Shown: in pieces, positions 37,101-48,174 of the stretch
How positions within the stretch are numbered: position 1 is the first letter of the stretch
Layout: each line of letters opens with the position of its first letter
Source: Channa striata
Taxonomy: Eukaryota; Chordata; Actinopteri; Anabantiformes; Channidae
Length of the DNA stretch: 64,000 nucleotides
Direction of reading: 5' to 3'
Assembly: GCA_033026295.1 (NCBI GenBank)
Contig: CM065184.1
Span: forward strand, 12,527,501 to 12,591,500
Translations under genes and position numbers: made by a program
The notes under the pieces: generated by a model
Database searches by the model: none
What the model saw: only the letters and a program-made list of their open reading frames with translations
Told to the model about the DNA's origin: nothing

Positions 37101-38401
37101 AGGTGGCTCTAGTTCAGTCGTCCAATGATAACAACATTGTTTCAACTGGTTGTGATAAAATCGGAACATTTGCTTTAATAACTTCTTACTCGCACCTTTG
37201 ACAACATACAGACAGCGACGTGATAGAAACTTCACTGATGACCGACATAGCAAATGATATTAAACTGAGAAATGATCTAGTGATGCGAATCATTAAATTA
37301 ATTTGCATATTCCTACTGAACCTGAACACACAAATTAAACCCTGTTCACTAGGAGACGGAGAAAGGTGCTTGCGCATGGTTACAGGACATCTTCCATGAT
37401 CAAAATTCCATATTATTAATTTTCTCACTTCAACTCATTAACAACAAGTGGAATGTTTTACTGCTTGATGAATTTTAGGAAATAGCAGACAGTGGAGAAG
37501 GAAACACATGTTGAGGTATAATATACAAGGTCATTAATGGGTTTCCATAAATTAGAATTTGAACATACGTTTTCAAAAGGATAACTTCCTATCTGGGTGC
37601 ATTTGAAAATCGTTTAATTTCCCAAACCATTCGAGTTTATCAAATGCAAATCTGTGATACATGGATATTTAATTTCAATCTAATCAAAACTAATCTGAGA
37701 TGTAGGATGTGGACCTGTAAAAATAAGGAATAAGTGTTTATTAATGCTGAGTTTAATCAGTTTCCACCGCTTCAGTAAGGCTGTCAACATTCTAACAATT
37801 TTGAGGGATGGGTAGGGCAAGAAATGCAATCACATATTACATTACTGAGTGTTGGTTGACACTCCAAACTACGGCATACAACTAGGTGGAAACATAAATA
37901 AACAGGAGCGAACAGTCCATGCTCCCCATGGCCTTTGCTGACCCTACAGACATCAGCTCTAATCAACTCCCTGGTGGGTAATAAACAAGTTATTTTTCTG
38001 AAATTTCAAATATACTGCAGGAAGAATCACAACCACATGCCATCAGAAATCTAATTTCAAGCCCAACTGTATTCTAGTGCCCCTCATATTTCTAGTGCCT
38101 GCTCATATTTGCCCAACTTTCTCCAGGATATTTCTTGTGGGATCTACAAAAATGCCCTGCTTCCAATGAGGAATGGTGGCACTCCATCACAGGAGTGGAT
38201 TCTGTCTGCCTGTAAATTTCACACCTTTGTTTATCACGTCACCAGCCCGGCTGTTGTACAGTACCTTTCAGCAGGTGCGACATCCATTAGGATCTGGATG
38301 GTGTGCACACCATTCTCACATCCACTGACTTGGATCGTCCCCAGGGGGCTCAGCAATGAGATGGTCTTCTGAGTGCACTGGCTCTCCCTCTGCTTCTTCA
38401 T
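21993..38401 (-). CDS. mgmt: mgmt, complete coding region (four exons, joined)
   Basis: O6-methylguanine-DNA methyltransferase moves the alkyl group from O6-alkylguanine in DNA to its own cysteine, once per molecule, in the nucleus. Exons in transcript order are 38401-38265, 29552-29392, 25041-24902 and 22121-21993: 567 nt, 188 codons plus TAA, with all phases matching. Visible sites: zinc ligands Cys9, Cys28, His33 and His93/94; Tyr122 in SYKRL; the Arg136 finger in NPRAVRAVGGAM; the active site PCHRV with Cys153; and Glu182 in WLLTHE. Human MGMT is 207 residues. This protein ends soon after the WLLTHE helix and lacks the human Gly/Ala-rich tail. It has two extra residues between the Tyr after the active site and WLL. 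The start is the only in-frame Met that keeps the N-terminal Cys ligand. The gene lies tail to tail with ebf3. Confidence 0.96.
22122..24901 (-). other. mgmt: mgmt intron 4 with paired TCF/LEF-like palindromes
   Basis: A 2.8 kb intron (GTGAGT donor at 24901, CAG acceptor at 22122-22124). It has no exon inside. It carries A and T runs, an AT-rich part (24180-24800) and two adjacent TTTGATCAAA palindromes (23886-23908). Confidence 0.8.
23885..23910. promoter_or_regulatory. Two tandem TCF/LEF-like palindromic sites
   Basis: CTTTGATCAAAG (23885-23896) is followed after one base by GTTTGATCAAAAG (23898-23910). Each palindrome holds two overlapping CTTTGAT/ATCAAAG-type cores, which is the known TCF/LEF recognition sequence. 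That function is inferred from the motif alone. Confidence 0.35.
24902..25041 (-). CDS. mgmt: mgmt exon: DNA-binding helix-turn-helix
   Basis: 140 nt. The acceptor is a pyrimidine-rich tract ending GGTGAAG. The first two bases (AC) join the G of the previous exon to give Asp. It reads AFTSRVLQVLLKDVKFGE, TVSYKRLAEMAG, NPRAVRAVGGAMRRNP, then the donor CCG|GTGAGT. It contains the base-flipping Tyr and the Arg that fills the gap left by the flipped base in the human enzyme. Confidence 0.97.
25878..25894. repeat. Poly-T run
   Basis: About 17 T residues in mgmt intron 3. On the mgmt strand this is an A run. Confidence 0.8.
28116..28134. repeat. Poly-A run
   Basis: About 19 A residues followed by CAAAACC, in mgmt intron 3. 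Confidence 0.8.
29392..29552 (-). CDS. mgmt: mgmt exon: N-terminal domain, second part
   Basis: 161 nt from the acceptor CCCTCACAG to the donor GGAG|GTCTGT. The first base completes an Arg codon and the last starts the Asp codon of the next exon. It reads SSEAPLSCVV, NDSLAETSPELRRCVEWLQA, YFSEPQTTGSLPLPAFHHPA and LQG. The pair His93/His94 in AFHHP corresponds to the human zinc-ligand position (His85). The variable stretch before CVEWLQAYF is diverged, as is usual for this domain. Confidence 0.95.
30875..31136. repeat. Long polypyrimidine tract with G-quadruplex potential on the - strand
   Basis: Nearly all C and T on the + strand. At 31080-31122 there are C runs of 5, 3, 5, 7 and 7 separated by loops of 1, 7, 7 and 1. 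The - strand, which is the sense of mgmt RNA, therefore fits the G3+N1-7 quadruplex pattern. Confidence 0.75.
34485..34508. repeat. CA-dinucleotide microsatellite
   Basis: About 12 CA units in mgmt intron 2. Confidence 0.9.
38265..38401 (-). CDS. mgmt: mgmt first coding exon
   Basis: The ATG at 38401 (context GTGAGATGA, with a purine at -3) opens MKKQRESQCT, then QKTISLLSPL, GTIQVSGCEN, GVHTIQILMD and VAPAE. It ends two bases into an Arg codon at the donor AAAG|GTACTG. Cys9, Cys28 and His33 match the human zinc ligands Cys5, Cys24 and His29. A splice acceptor (CCTTAG) lies 12 nt before the ATG, so the real first exon is non-coding, as in human. Confidence 0.94.
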
Positions 38402-40250
38402 CTCACTGCCCTGCTAAGGAAGCACAAATTACACTCTGTTCATTGACATATTCATGTGGCAACTTTCACTTTCCCACACATATTTGCATTGAATGATCTA
38501 TTGAAAACCTAGCGGGCCACCAATGGATGATGACTTACATATTTGAACACCTAGCCTCAAAACAATGTCATGATGTGACTTGATCCCTACATTACTATCC
38601 AATATTTCTTTTGTGCATGGAAAAGAATACGCCTATCTAACCAATAAATCGCCCATTTTTTCCCCTCTTTCTGTTCTATATATCACATAAATGAGAAAAA
38701 CAATGCAGTCTGTTCCCTTGTCTGGTGGGGGATTCCCAAGATAGCTCGACATTATTTTCAATCCGTCATTTTTGGTTGATGGCCGGGATGTTTTTCTAGC
38801 ATTAAATTTGTTCCTTAGGGTGCAACTCCGATGGGATTCTGGTTTCCAGCCCTTAACAACAGCAAAAACGTGCAGCTTTTCTGACGACTGAGATGGATAC
38901 TGGCAATAACCAGACAGCAGTTCCTTTTTTATTTTTACTTTGAGGGAAGGAGAGATGATTGACTATGTTATATGTGAGTTTTTGAGAGATGGGGGTTATA
39001 ATAAATAAAGGTCACATTGATTGTAGGAGTTTCAACGACGGAAACCTTTCCTTTCTGCAACCTTGTTCTGTAAAGTGTCTAAAGGATACAAATACAGCAT
39101 ATTTACCTTTTTTACTTTTGAAAGTACATGTAATCAACATTCAAACATTTTAACTCGTATGTTTGAATATTTATTGTACACCAGAACCACAGCTTTTATT
39201 TTCATAATGTGCACATTATTTTGTCACTCATTTAACTTTTAACTGTCAGAAGAATTGTAAAAATATCTGAAAGTTTCAACGACTCAAAGCTGATGTTTTT
39301 GCAGACAATAGTAAGTACAACTGCCCAAAAAGTCAAAAAGCTAAACTTATAATAATACAAAGGTGAAGTGACTGAAGTTTTTGCCTACAAAGGTGCACGT
39401 AATAAATAATAAATTACTTAAAATGTACAATTGTTTTTTTGTCCATTGATTAATCAAGATCTTTGAACTTCCAGAGTAGCAACAGATGTGGCAGTTTCTC
39501 AGCGAATTTTCCCTGCAACACTGATATTTCAAAAAAGGAAGGACAAGGTTTTTTTCATCAATGGGTCTTACGGTGATAAAGAAGACAAACCTTTGTACTC
39601 GAAATGTACTTGTCATCTGTATTAGCTGAGATCACACAAACTAGTTAATCTATTAAGCAATACTAATAAATCACACTATTATTTTTTCTTAAAAAATCTA
39701 AACATTCCCATATATGTCTGCATATACATACAGTCTTGTACTATAGAACTAGTAATAATTAAAATCATTTGATGCAGCTCTAAAGCAATAAAATAAATAT
39801 TGAAAATAAATAAAATGTTAAATGTATCCTGCACGTGTAAATTGACAGTGGAAATATTTATTATGATAATAAACAAAAGGTAATGTGATAATTTTAAAAA
39901 AGTCATGCATTTACAGTTTTTCATTTAAACTTTCACTTGCCCTCCCATCCCTCTCACACACAGACACACACACACACACAGTACACACACACACACACAT
40001 CTGTCATGGTGCGCGATCACAAATGCGTCTGCTTCAACTTTCTTGTTTCTACTTTTGCAGCTCTCACTGTATTCATCGGGGGTTTGCCTGAACTGACAAT
40101 AAAGGCGAGAAATTTCCGAGCCAAACAATGGTACAGTGCACTTTGGATAAGCGCTGCACACGGCGCCTGCCATTTAGCAAGCTGCTAATAGACTCATAGA
40201 TAGAACAATGGACTTTGGCAATAATGGCTTTGGCTAATAGTCTGCACTGA
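38402..40250 (-). other. mgmt: mgmt 5' intron (inferred)
   Basis: Starts with a short 5' UTR part of the first coding exon (38402 to about 38413), then the acceptor CTTCCTTAG. The rest is AT-rich and non-coding, with a CA-repeat cluster at 39955-39999. The exact position of the upstream exon is unknown. Confidence 0.6.
39955..39999. repeat. Interrupted CA microsatellite
   Basis: Two CA runs separated by CAGACA and AGTA interruptions. Confidence 0.9.
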
Positions 40251-40367
40251 TTAAAAATGATGCTCGGGTGTTTGTTCTGCGCCGTTCCCGGTGCAGTGGA
40301 CTAGTCGAAGTAACCGGTGGAATGTCTCTTCACGGTGACGAACGACAAACAATAAGCAGCTTGTGTT

Positions 40368-40403
<36 letters not shown>

Positions 40404-41000
40404 CTGGCGGCGTCCTCGCGCTCGTCAATCATCGGACTCGTTTCTCATTAGACTAGTTCCTGGTCAAACCTGCGTGATTAATTGAGTAGAAAGCTGCGCA
40501 GGTGTGACAGTGCAACATGTGTCCTCGTTGTGCTATTTTACCTCCAGTCACTTTGTGCCGATAAACAGCGGAAAACTCTGTCGCTTCTTGGCGTTAAGCA
40601 GAACGTGTTAAAAGTGGCTCAGACGCACCTTTAATATTTAGTGCGCACTTAAAACGTCCAGAACGTTCGCGGGGATTCGTGCACGAAGGCCCACGCTCAG
40701 CCCTTGGTATTTTTTGCAAATGAACACAAACATCGTGTCCCACACTTTGTGAGATACGTTCAACACTGAAAATTAACCCTGTAGCTTACGATTAAGTTTT
40801 GTTTTTTTACGTCCGTGTGGTTTCAGTTGCACGTCTGCTTTTCCTCTGCAAAACAAACGTGAAACCAAAGTCTCTTCCTGTTTCTTCAGACAGTGTGGAC
40901 GAGCTGACCAATCACAGGAGGAAAAAGTCTGCCCTCGCTTTGCCATTGGTCGGCATGTCTCTGGAAGTCTCCGCTCCGCCCTCTGCCAGGGACAGACACA
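40250..41000 (-). promoter_or_regulatory. mgmt: Probable mgmt promoter and non-coding first exon region
   Basis: CpG is visibly more frequent here than in flanking DNA (for example near 40275-40315, 40400-40440 and 40660-40700). CCAAT boxes point in opposite directions at 40908-40912 (+) and 40945-40949 (-), 33 bases apart, with a CCGCCC GC-box at 40976-40981. A usable donor on the - strand (CTGGAG|GTAAAA, GT at 40541-40540) would suit the end of a non-coding exon 1. The TSS is not resolved. Confidence 0.4.
40373..40400. repeat. Poly-A run
   Basis: 28 uninterrupted A residues in the inferred mgmt promoter/5' region. No SINE body or target-site duplication was seen. Confidence 0.9.
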
Positions 41001-41010
41001 GAAGGCTTGT

Positions 41011-41240
41011 CTAATAGGTCTCAAACTGGGATTTGGGGTCCTTCAGGGGGTCCCCAGCACACCGAAGACTAGTAATGGTAGTGATTTAGATATTTGATTT
41101 TCCTGATATTTTACAGCAGGAAAAATATGATAATGCATATTTTCAGCATTAATTTCAAACAATGTTATCTCTCTGGTTATAGCTGAGACATTTATCTAAC
41201 TCTGCATCTCCAGTGCCAACATCTCAATGAGGCCTTTAGG
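41011..41240. mobile_element. Possible hAT-like remnant
   Basis: Contains GGTCTCAAACTGGG and GGGGTCCTTCAGGGGGTCCC, resembling the block at 9301-9345 in ebf3, and further GGTCCCAGG near 41240. The ends are not clear, so this may be an old fragment or only a similar G-rich sequence. Confidence 0.3.
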
Positions 41241-44200
41241 GTCCCAGGTATAATGTTTGTGGATAAAAAATAAAAACACCTATGTGACTCAACAGCCAAT
41301 AACATCTTATGTATTACCGACTAATAAAGTCAGCATGATATTATGAACAACACAAGGCAGTACACAATCCTTTTATTAGAGTTTGCTGCAGTTTAAAGGA
41401 GAGGGAGCTGCCTTATGTTGGCTGGATCAGTCACACATTCAGCTGAAGTGTATATTTCACTCATTATGACCGAGTGAGTGGCATCAGTTATGTATTGTTT
41501 AAAAGTGCACGTTTTCCTGCAGCTTTATTTTTATTTCTGTAGTCCCTTCAGTTCTCTGCATGCTACCGCTTGGAATGTGTAGGCCGGCATGGGCCTGTGG
41601 CCCACACCCCATCTCAGCGGTGAGGGTGGGAGTGGGGGAGAAAACGCCACCCCTGCAGAGACCATTTTGAAATCTGTGAGGATTTCCGTGCCATCTGGAC
41701 CCGCTGCCAGTCTGCCCCAGATAGTAAGGGTTGGCAACGGTACCCGACGGTGCAATATGGCTCTCTCTTTAATGAACTACTAACTGTCCCCCGTTTTAAT
41801 TGATGTGACATTTGAGCCATTTATCTCTGACATTTCAATGAAGGATGATTCTCAGCCTTGCCATTTACTTTTTTGTGCTATTTTCTAAGAGTCATTTGCA
41901 TTTTTCTGCTCTAAACCTGCTTTTTGTCTCTCATTAGCTAATTAGAGAGCAACATGCACAATTAATAAAAATGAACATAACCTAGTTTGATATAGGCTTG
42001 ATGAGGGATAATCAGAAAATCACTGTTTTCTTAATATTCATCAAAAATGATGTGAGGGGCTACCTGTGGTAAAAGGTGACTTCGATAAAGCCTCGTAACC
42101 TTTACCCACATACCAACATGTAGCCTACAGTGTGGGACAACTTATGTTCGCAGCATGGGGAGAATCAAGCTCAATTAATCAGCATATGATTGCAGTAAGC
42201 AGCCCCCTCTGCTGGATCTTCTGAGCCATACTGTTTGAAATCATTTTAATGCTGCTTTCAGTGGCCAGACAATTATCATATGTGGTAGCCACAGTTGATG
42301 TGGTTGTGTTGTTTTATTATATTTACTAAAAACATTGCGTAAAATGTGCAATTTTTAAATTAATTTAAATACACCTTTTGCTTTTTGTGATGCTGTTTTT
42401 ATTGTTTGCTTGTGTTATTGCACATCGAGGCAGTTTTGCACATGTTGCTGTACATTTTGTTTCCATGGTTATATCTATTAATTCTAATAAGGGCAAATAA
42501 TGTATTTAAAAACAGGAAATACTTTGGTCGTGGTGTGCTGAAATAAACTGACCGTGATGTACGTGCGAGTGACATAACAACCTGGTGTACGAAAGGTTCC
42601 AGGCTCAATTGTTTTCCATAATGACACATATTTTCAATCGTTTTAAGATATCCTTTAAAAACACGGGTCCACTGGTGACGACTGTTCCTTTGATTGTGAG
42701 CGGCATCATTGCCAAGGTGTGGTGCCCTGTCTGTGTTGGCAGCCGGGCTGAGATCTTTTGTTTGAGACTCACAGAGCTCCTTTTCCTGTTCAGTTTCCCT
42801 CACTATTTTTGTTTGTGTAAGGTGTTGATAGACTTATACGTTTCACAGCTTCCTTTTAGTGTACAGCACCAGATGTTTATGAGAATAACAACCCTAACCT
42901 TTTTTGTCTTCATGACAGAAATTGTTTATTAGCAGTTTTGTCCATCCGGTAATATATGATTGTCATAGCTCAGTCATATACTGCCTGTCGGTGTCTTTCC
43001 CTCTTTTCCTGTGTTCGCAATCTCACTCTCGTGTTGGCGTGGGAGGAGTTGAAGTCATTTATGATATCAGATATTCTCTAGGAGAGCAGGAAAGTCCTGA
43101 CAGGCTGAACAACCACCATCCTCTCACACAGTAGTGTGTGTGAGCGTGCATTTTGATCAGGAGAAATGGCTCTGTGGGCCTCACATTGCACATCGAGGAG
43201 GTCTGGGTGTTCTCGTTGTGTATACCCGTTGTACAGTAGATGTGATGTCTGTTCCTCTAAATCGAACCATGGAGCCAGCACGAAAAAAAAAAAGCAACCT
43301 GTTATTTTGTTGTTTTTATTCGAATACTTTGTTATTCCACTCCTCTCTAAAGAATTAGCCTGATCATCATATAAGCACTGCCGTGACCACACAGACGTGA
43401 CAAAATTTGCCTGTACTCTCTTGTGCCCACTTATTTAGTGTGCCTGTGTGCCTGCGTCCTTCCATCTCTGATATGATGTGCTTCTCTATTTTACTGTTGA
43501 CATAGTGCTATGAATGTCTGAGCACTTTGCAAATGAAGAGGCTTGAACTCCTGACAGGCAGTGTCGCCGGCACCATGACACACTGGCCCGCACATGCTGT
43601 GCGGCATAATGATGACATTAGGATCCAGTGATAATATCAGGACGCACTTCAGATAAATGACTGATAAACCAGGGGTTGTGCCTCTCGTATTACACGCTTG
43701 ACAGAGCAGCTAATCAGTGTCCAAGTGACTGCTATTACATAAATCATGAGCTCGACTTTGATGCATATTCCATCGGTGTTCCCTATTCATCACGTCATCT
43801 GGGGGAGACTCTCTGGATGACTGGCTACCGGGGCAACACACATTTTAAGAGCACATTATGTTTTCATTAGAATTTGATATGATCCATTCCAGTGTTGATT
43901 TGATTTTACGTGCTCGGGTCATTTGATAGGAAACTACCAAGGAGAGGTAGTGTATTGTTTAACAGTGTAAGCTGTATGGGGTGTCATTCCATTCTCACTG
44001 GCTAAATTTACAGTCAAGAAACTTGTTGACAAACTGTTTTATTTCTTCATTCATATTTTATAGAATCCATCTCAATTGTTATTATTATTTCTATTAAGTA
44101 ATTAATTAATCTGAGCTTAATCCATGTTTACAGACGTGCTAAAATTTAGTTTTGGCAGTCAGATCCTGAGCAGTATATTATTGTTTTATTTAAATACATC

Positions 44201-47200
44201 CGGAGATGAAGTTGGCAAATGTGGGGTTCTGAAGTGAGTCACCATGTATGTTTTATTCTCCGGTATTGGGGTCAGAGGATGTGAAGGTGGGGGTGTTAAT
44301 TTAATCCCCATTCTTACCCAGAGCATGGCCACACTCTCTAAGGAGCTTTATCTCTGACAACTGTGTCAAATTAGAGAGACCACGAGCCCCTCATAAAGAA
44401 TATGTCTGTCAGACTACATTGTTTCTGGCCTCTGAAATATACGGCCGTGAGAGACAAAAATAGAAGATAACACCGTAGTCCCACAGTTGGACTTGAACAT
44501 GATGAAATAATTTTCAAGCCATGTGATCCTGTCAGTGAGGCAAACCACTAATAAAACTGACATCCAAGTAATATTATGTGCCTCGCGCTCTGCAATTCAC
44601 AGATTTCAATGAGCATTGTTGTCTTCACAAAGCCTACCTATTGTGGAATTATTCCTAATATTTGTGTGGTTTAACGCTGTGTTAATTGTTTATGCTAATA
44701 AAATGATTGAACAGAATTATTTAGAAAACCGTGGTAGACGTTAATTCGTTGTAATTCATTCTGGCTGTGTATAATTGATGGGAGTGTTACATTCCATTAG
44801 TCTTGGTACATAACTCTGGGTCAGTCCAGTCTGATAAGTGCCCATCATCTATCTCCCCAGTATCATTGCGGTCCCACAGTCAAACATGTAAAACAACTCT
44901 TAATGTTCTCCTGAGTCCCCTATGGGTGTTTCTCCCTGTTATCATCATTGCCTCTATTCTAGGGGGACCTCTGGAGACAACATTTTCATAGACCTTTGAC
45001 CTAAACCATATTTTCCATTTGAATGGTCTGACTAGTGAATATTTACAAGCATGTTTAATGTATAATAGATCTCATCTGTGAGTATCAGGAGCCATTTTCT
45101 GCTCAGTCAGGTTCTGGTGTTGGCCTTGGCCCTTTTGCTTGAGGTAATATTGACCTCTTAAAAACAAAATGACCTTTGCCTCATTTAGGCCAAGTAGTAT
45201 GCATACATATTGTACAACTCCTAAGGGCATACATGTTTATAACAAGGAAAGCTGGCGGTCTCGAATGTAAACATCTTAGCAATGTAATATTATTGTATCA
45301 GTAAAGTCCCAGAAGGTGGTAGATTTAATAATGTGGGTGGATTATATAAGAGAGAGAAATAAAGCAGTAATTTGAAATTGTTTGGGGACCTTTTGTGTCA
45401 ATGGTTATGGAGGCTAAGGGACAATTCCATTCCCTCAGGCCACTGTTAAAAAGGCAATGACTTTTCTTGTACATGCACAGCATTTTGGAATCTACATGCA
45501 TTGCTAGCACCACAGGCTTTTATCATGTGATTAGTAATACATAATACATTTGATTCTATTATCATGCATTTGGAAAAAAAAAATGAATGAAGGCGGCGAA
45601 AAGAAGAACGTGATGATGAATAACGTCTGCAGTGAAGAGCTTGAATATACATTTAATAGTGAAACAGATCTCACTTTGCTTTTCGGGTGCTTATACAACC
45701 TCTGGGTTTTTAATCTCTTTCTTGCTGTTGAAAGTCCCAGTAATTGCTATATTTCCCTTTTTGTTTCAAGGACCTTTGATGATCCCTTGGCTTGCATCAG
45801 AGGGCAAAGTCATTAGTGAAGAAATGAGCTCAAGTGAAGAGAAAGAGATTGCAGGGATCCCAGCATGATTGGAAACTTTGCCTCACGTTGCATCCTAATT
45901 TGAATTCAATTTTCAATGTATTTGTAATAGATAAGGACAATTAGAAAATATGTGCTGAGAAAAACTGCTGACTTTAATTCCCTTGTTTGGCATTTATAAG
46001 CACTACATAAACATTTAATAATTTGTTGTAAACAGCTATTAAAATTTTTAAACTGTTTATTAATTAATATTAATATTCGCAAATAATGATGACTTTCTAT
46101 ATGAAGGCATATTTCATACGATCACATGAGCATTTTACATTGAGTGAGAAACTGTAAAATGTACACAAACACCAGTCTCTGCTTAGAAGAGTTAAAGTTG
46201 TTGGCAAAGACTTTACTACATACTTAGATCTGCTTACAGCTACAATATTTTATAACCATTTATCAAATGTTTACATACTGATTATAAAGTAGAACTAACT
46301 ATAAACAAAAAAAAATACAAATAAGTGGAGGCGGATTTATGAACAGAAAATTAATGACAACATTGTAAACACATTTGTACTATTTTACTTACTATGTTTT
46401 TATTTAATTGTTTGTGAATAATGTACATAAATATAGATTTAGAAATCTTAATCGAGTTGGCTACAAGCACATTATACTGTGGTATTAAACCATTTATCAA
46501 TTATTTACATAATACATTAAAGTAAAGCATTACACAAAAAATGTTTTTGTTTGTCAATTCATTTTTCCTTTTGATTTATGAACCACGAAATGTCCTGAAA
46601 TGAAATATCTCAAAAGCTGACATTATAAATTTAAATTTATACTTACAGTTAATAATTTATATTATATTTTAGATTTGGCACACTAACTGATAAACATTGG
46701 CCGTCCATTGCACATGCTAAATACAGAGGAGTTCAATTTCACAGCAGCTAAACTGGCAATATGTTCAATGTTATAATACTGCAATCATCATCAAGTTGTT
46801 CTGGGAGGGAGTGGGGGGTGCAGGGACAAGTGAAATATGAAATCCTGTCAATCAAACTGCGGTATACAACAGTCTGTTGCGGTTGGATGACAGTGGTTCT
46901 TTCATGTAAATCACAGACATTAGAAATAAAAGACAGGCCTGTTGACTTGTTTCATGCTGGGAATCGGTGGCCCAGCATGTGTTGCTCTGTCTCTGCTTCA
47001 CTCTCCTGTGGAACCGCTGTCCCCTGGGTCCTAGCACTGCTCCCTAGGGTGCACTGCATATAATTACCCACAATCCACCCTGAAACAGCTCTCATTTACA
47101 GTAATCAACAGTCTGCACTTCAAAGGATTCATGTGGCATCAGAAACCAAGAGCTAGTGTGTGTTAATACAAATTATTCTCATAACCTCGTAGTTACCCAT

Positions 47201-48170
47201 ACATACCGAAGCTGACGACAGTGTTAACCAAAGAGACTGAGATGCATGCATGTTTTATTGGGGGCGGGGTGGGGGGGGGATGCCCTTTAGGGTGGGTGAG
47301 GGCAAAGATGATATACTACATGCTGTTCAACTTTAAAAGCAGTCTTAGTTCAATATTAGGTCTGAACAACGGCAGCATAAACATCAGATGGCTAATATTA
47401 CATATAATGGTGTGAGGAGATATTGGGGGGTGTGGTGGTGGTGGGGGGGCTTAAATTTACATGACTAACGAATTCAGACTGCAAGTAAGAAATGCAAGAT
47501 CATTTGATCATTTGGCAGACATGATGGTGGTCTGTGTGATAATGGTCATTATCATAAACCAGAGCCATCATTAGGCTTGATTTCAGATAATGGTCAGTGT
47601 GGAAACCATTTTATACAAAGAAAAGCCTCTCCCCATTAAAGACATATTAAGTGAATTAACTCACATCATGAGTAGGAAACCACTGTGTGGTATTGGCTGG
47701 AACATAATGTGCTTATAATGTGAAGTGATTTCTCCAAACTGGAGACAAGTCAGCCAGTTTACATTCATAATAATTTGCTTTAACCCTGCACTGCCAGCCC
47801 TTCACTACAGACGCACACGTTTCCTTTTTTTATCTGTAGAAATAAAAATCGTCATACGGGATAAAATGTAAAATTTCTGAACATTTTTTAATTTATATGG
47901 TTGGTGGTGTATGTGGAAACTGCAGGAAGATAAAAAGTTTATTTTAAATTTTTCATTTTATGTTTTACATATTTTACTGTATTTTTAAGTCCACAATATT
48001 ATAAATTGTGCATGAGATTGTATCACATACAGTAACATGGAGGCGAATATGTTAAACTAAACTAAACCTAAAGTAAACTGTATATTTAATATATATAAGT
48101 AGTATATGTATTATATATTTTAGAATTTATTTTTATAATTGATGATTCTTGCAGGTTTTTTTTTTTAAGT
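41240..48170. other. Gene-free region upstream of mgmt
   Basis: No exon or RNA gene recognised. Mostly AT-rich. Stretches at 43660-43880 and 44280-44620 are repeat-free and mixed in composition, suggestive of regulatory DNA. G-rich patches are at 47259-47280 and 47424-47449. The largest open frame (42399-42803, - strand, 134 codons) shows no family resemblance. Confidence 0.6.
47259..47315 (+). repeat. G-rich tract with quadruplex potential
   Basis: G runs of 5, 4 and 9 separated by single bases, followed by GGGTGGGTGAGGG within 35 nt. Confidence 0.6.
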
Positions 48171-48174
48171 CCAA

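Larger units (their letters stand above)
29553..38264 (-). other. mgmt: mgmt intron 2
   Basis: An 8.7 kb intron (GTACTG donor, CAG acceptor). It contains a 260-nt polypyrimidine tract (30875-31136) that is G-rich on the mgmt strand, a CA repeat (34485-34508), two adjacent hairpins (34699-34740), and AT-rich, repeat-poor stretches at 35150-35500 and 35760-36200 that resemble conserved non-coding elements. No further exon is supported. Confidence 0.8.

Noticed and set aside
40373..40400. Poly-A run as the tail of a retrotransposed gene
   Set aside because: The upstream sequence shows no processed gene, SINE promoter boxes or target-site duplication.
42399..42932. Overlapping open frames on both strands (115 and 134 codons)
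   Set aside because: No domain recognised, composition follows the local AT-rich background, and there are no splice signals suggesting an exon.
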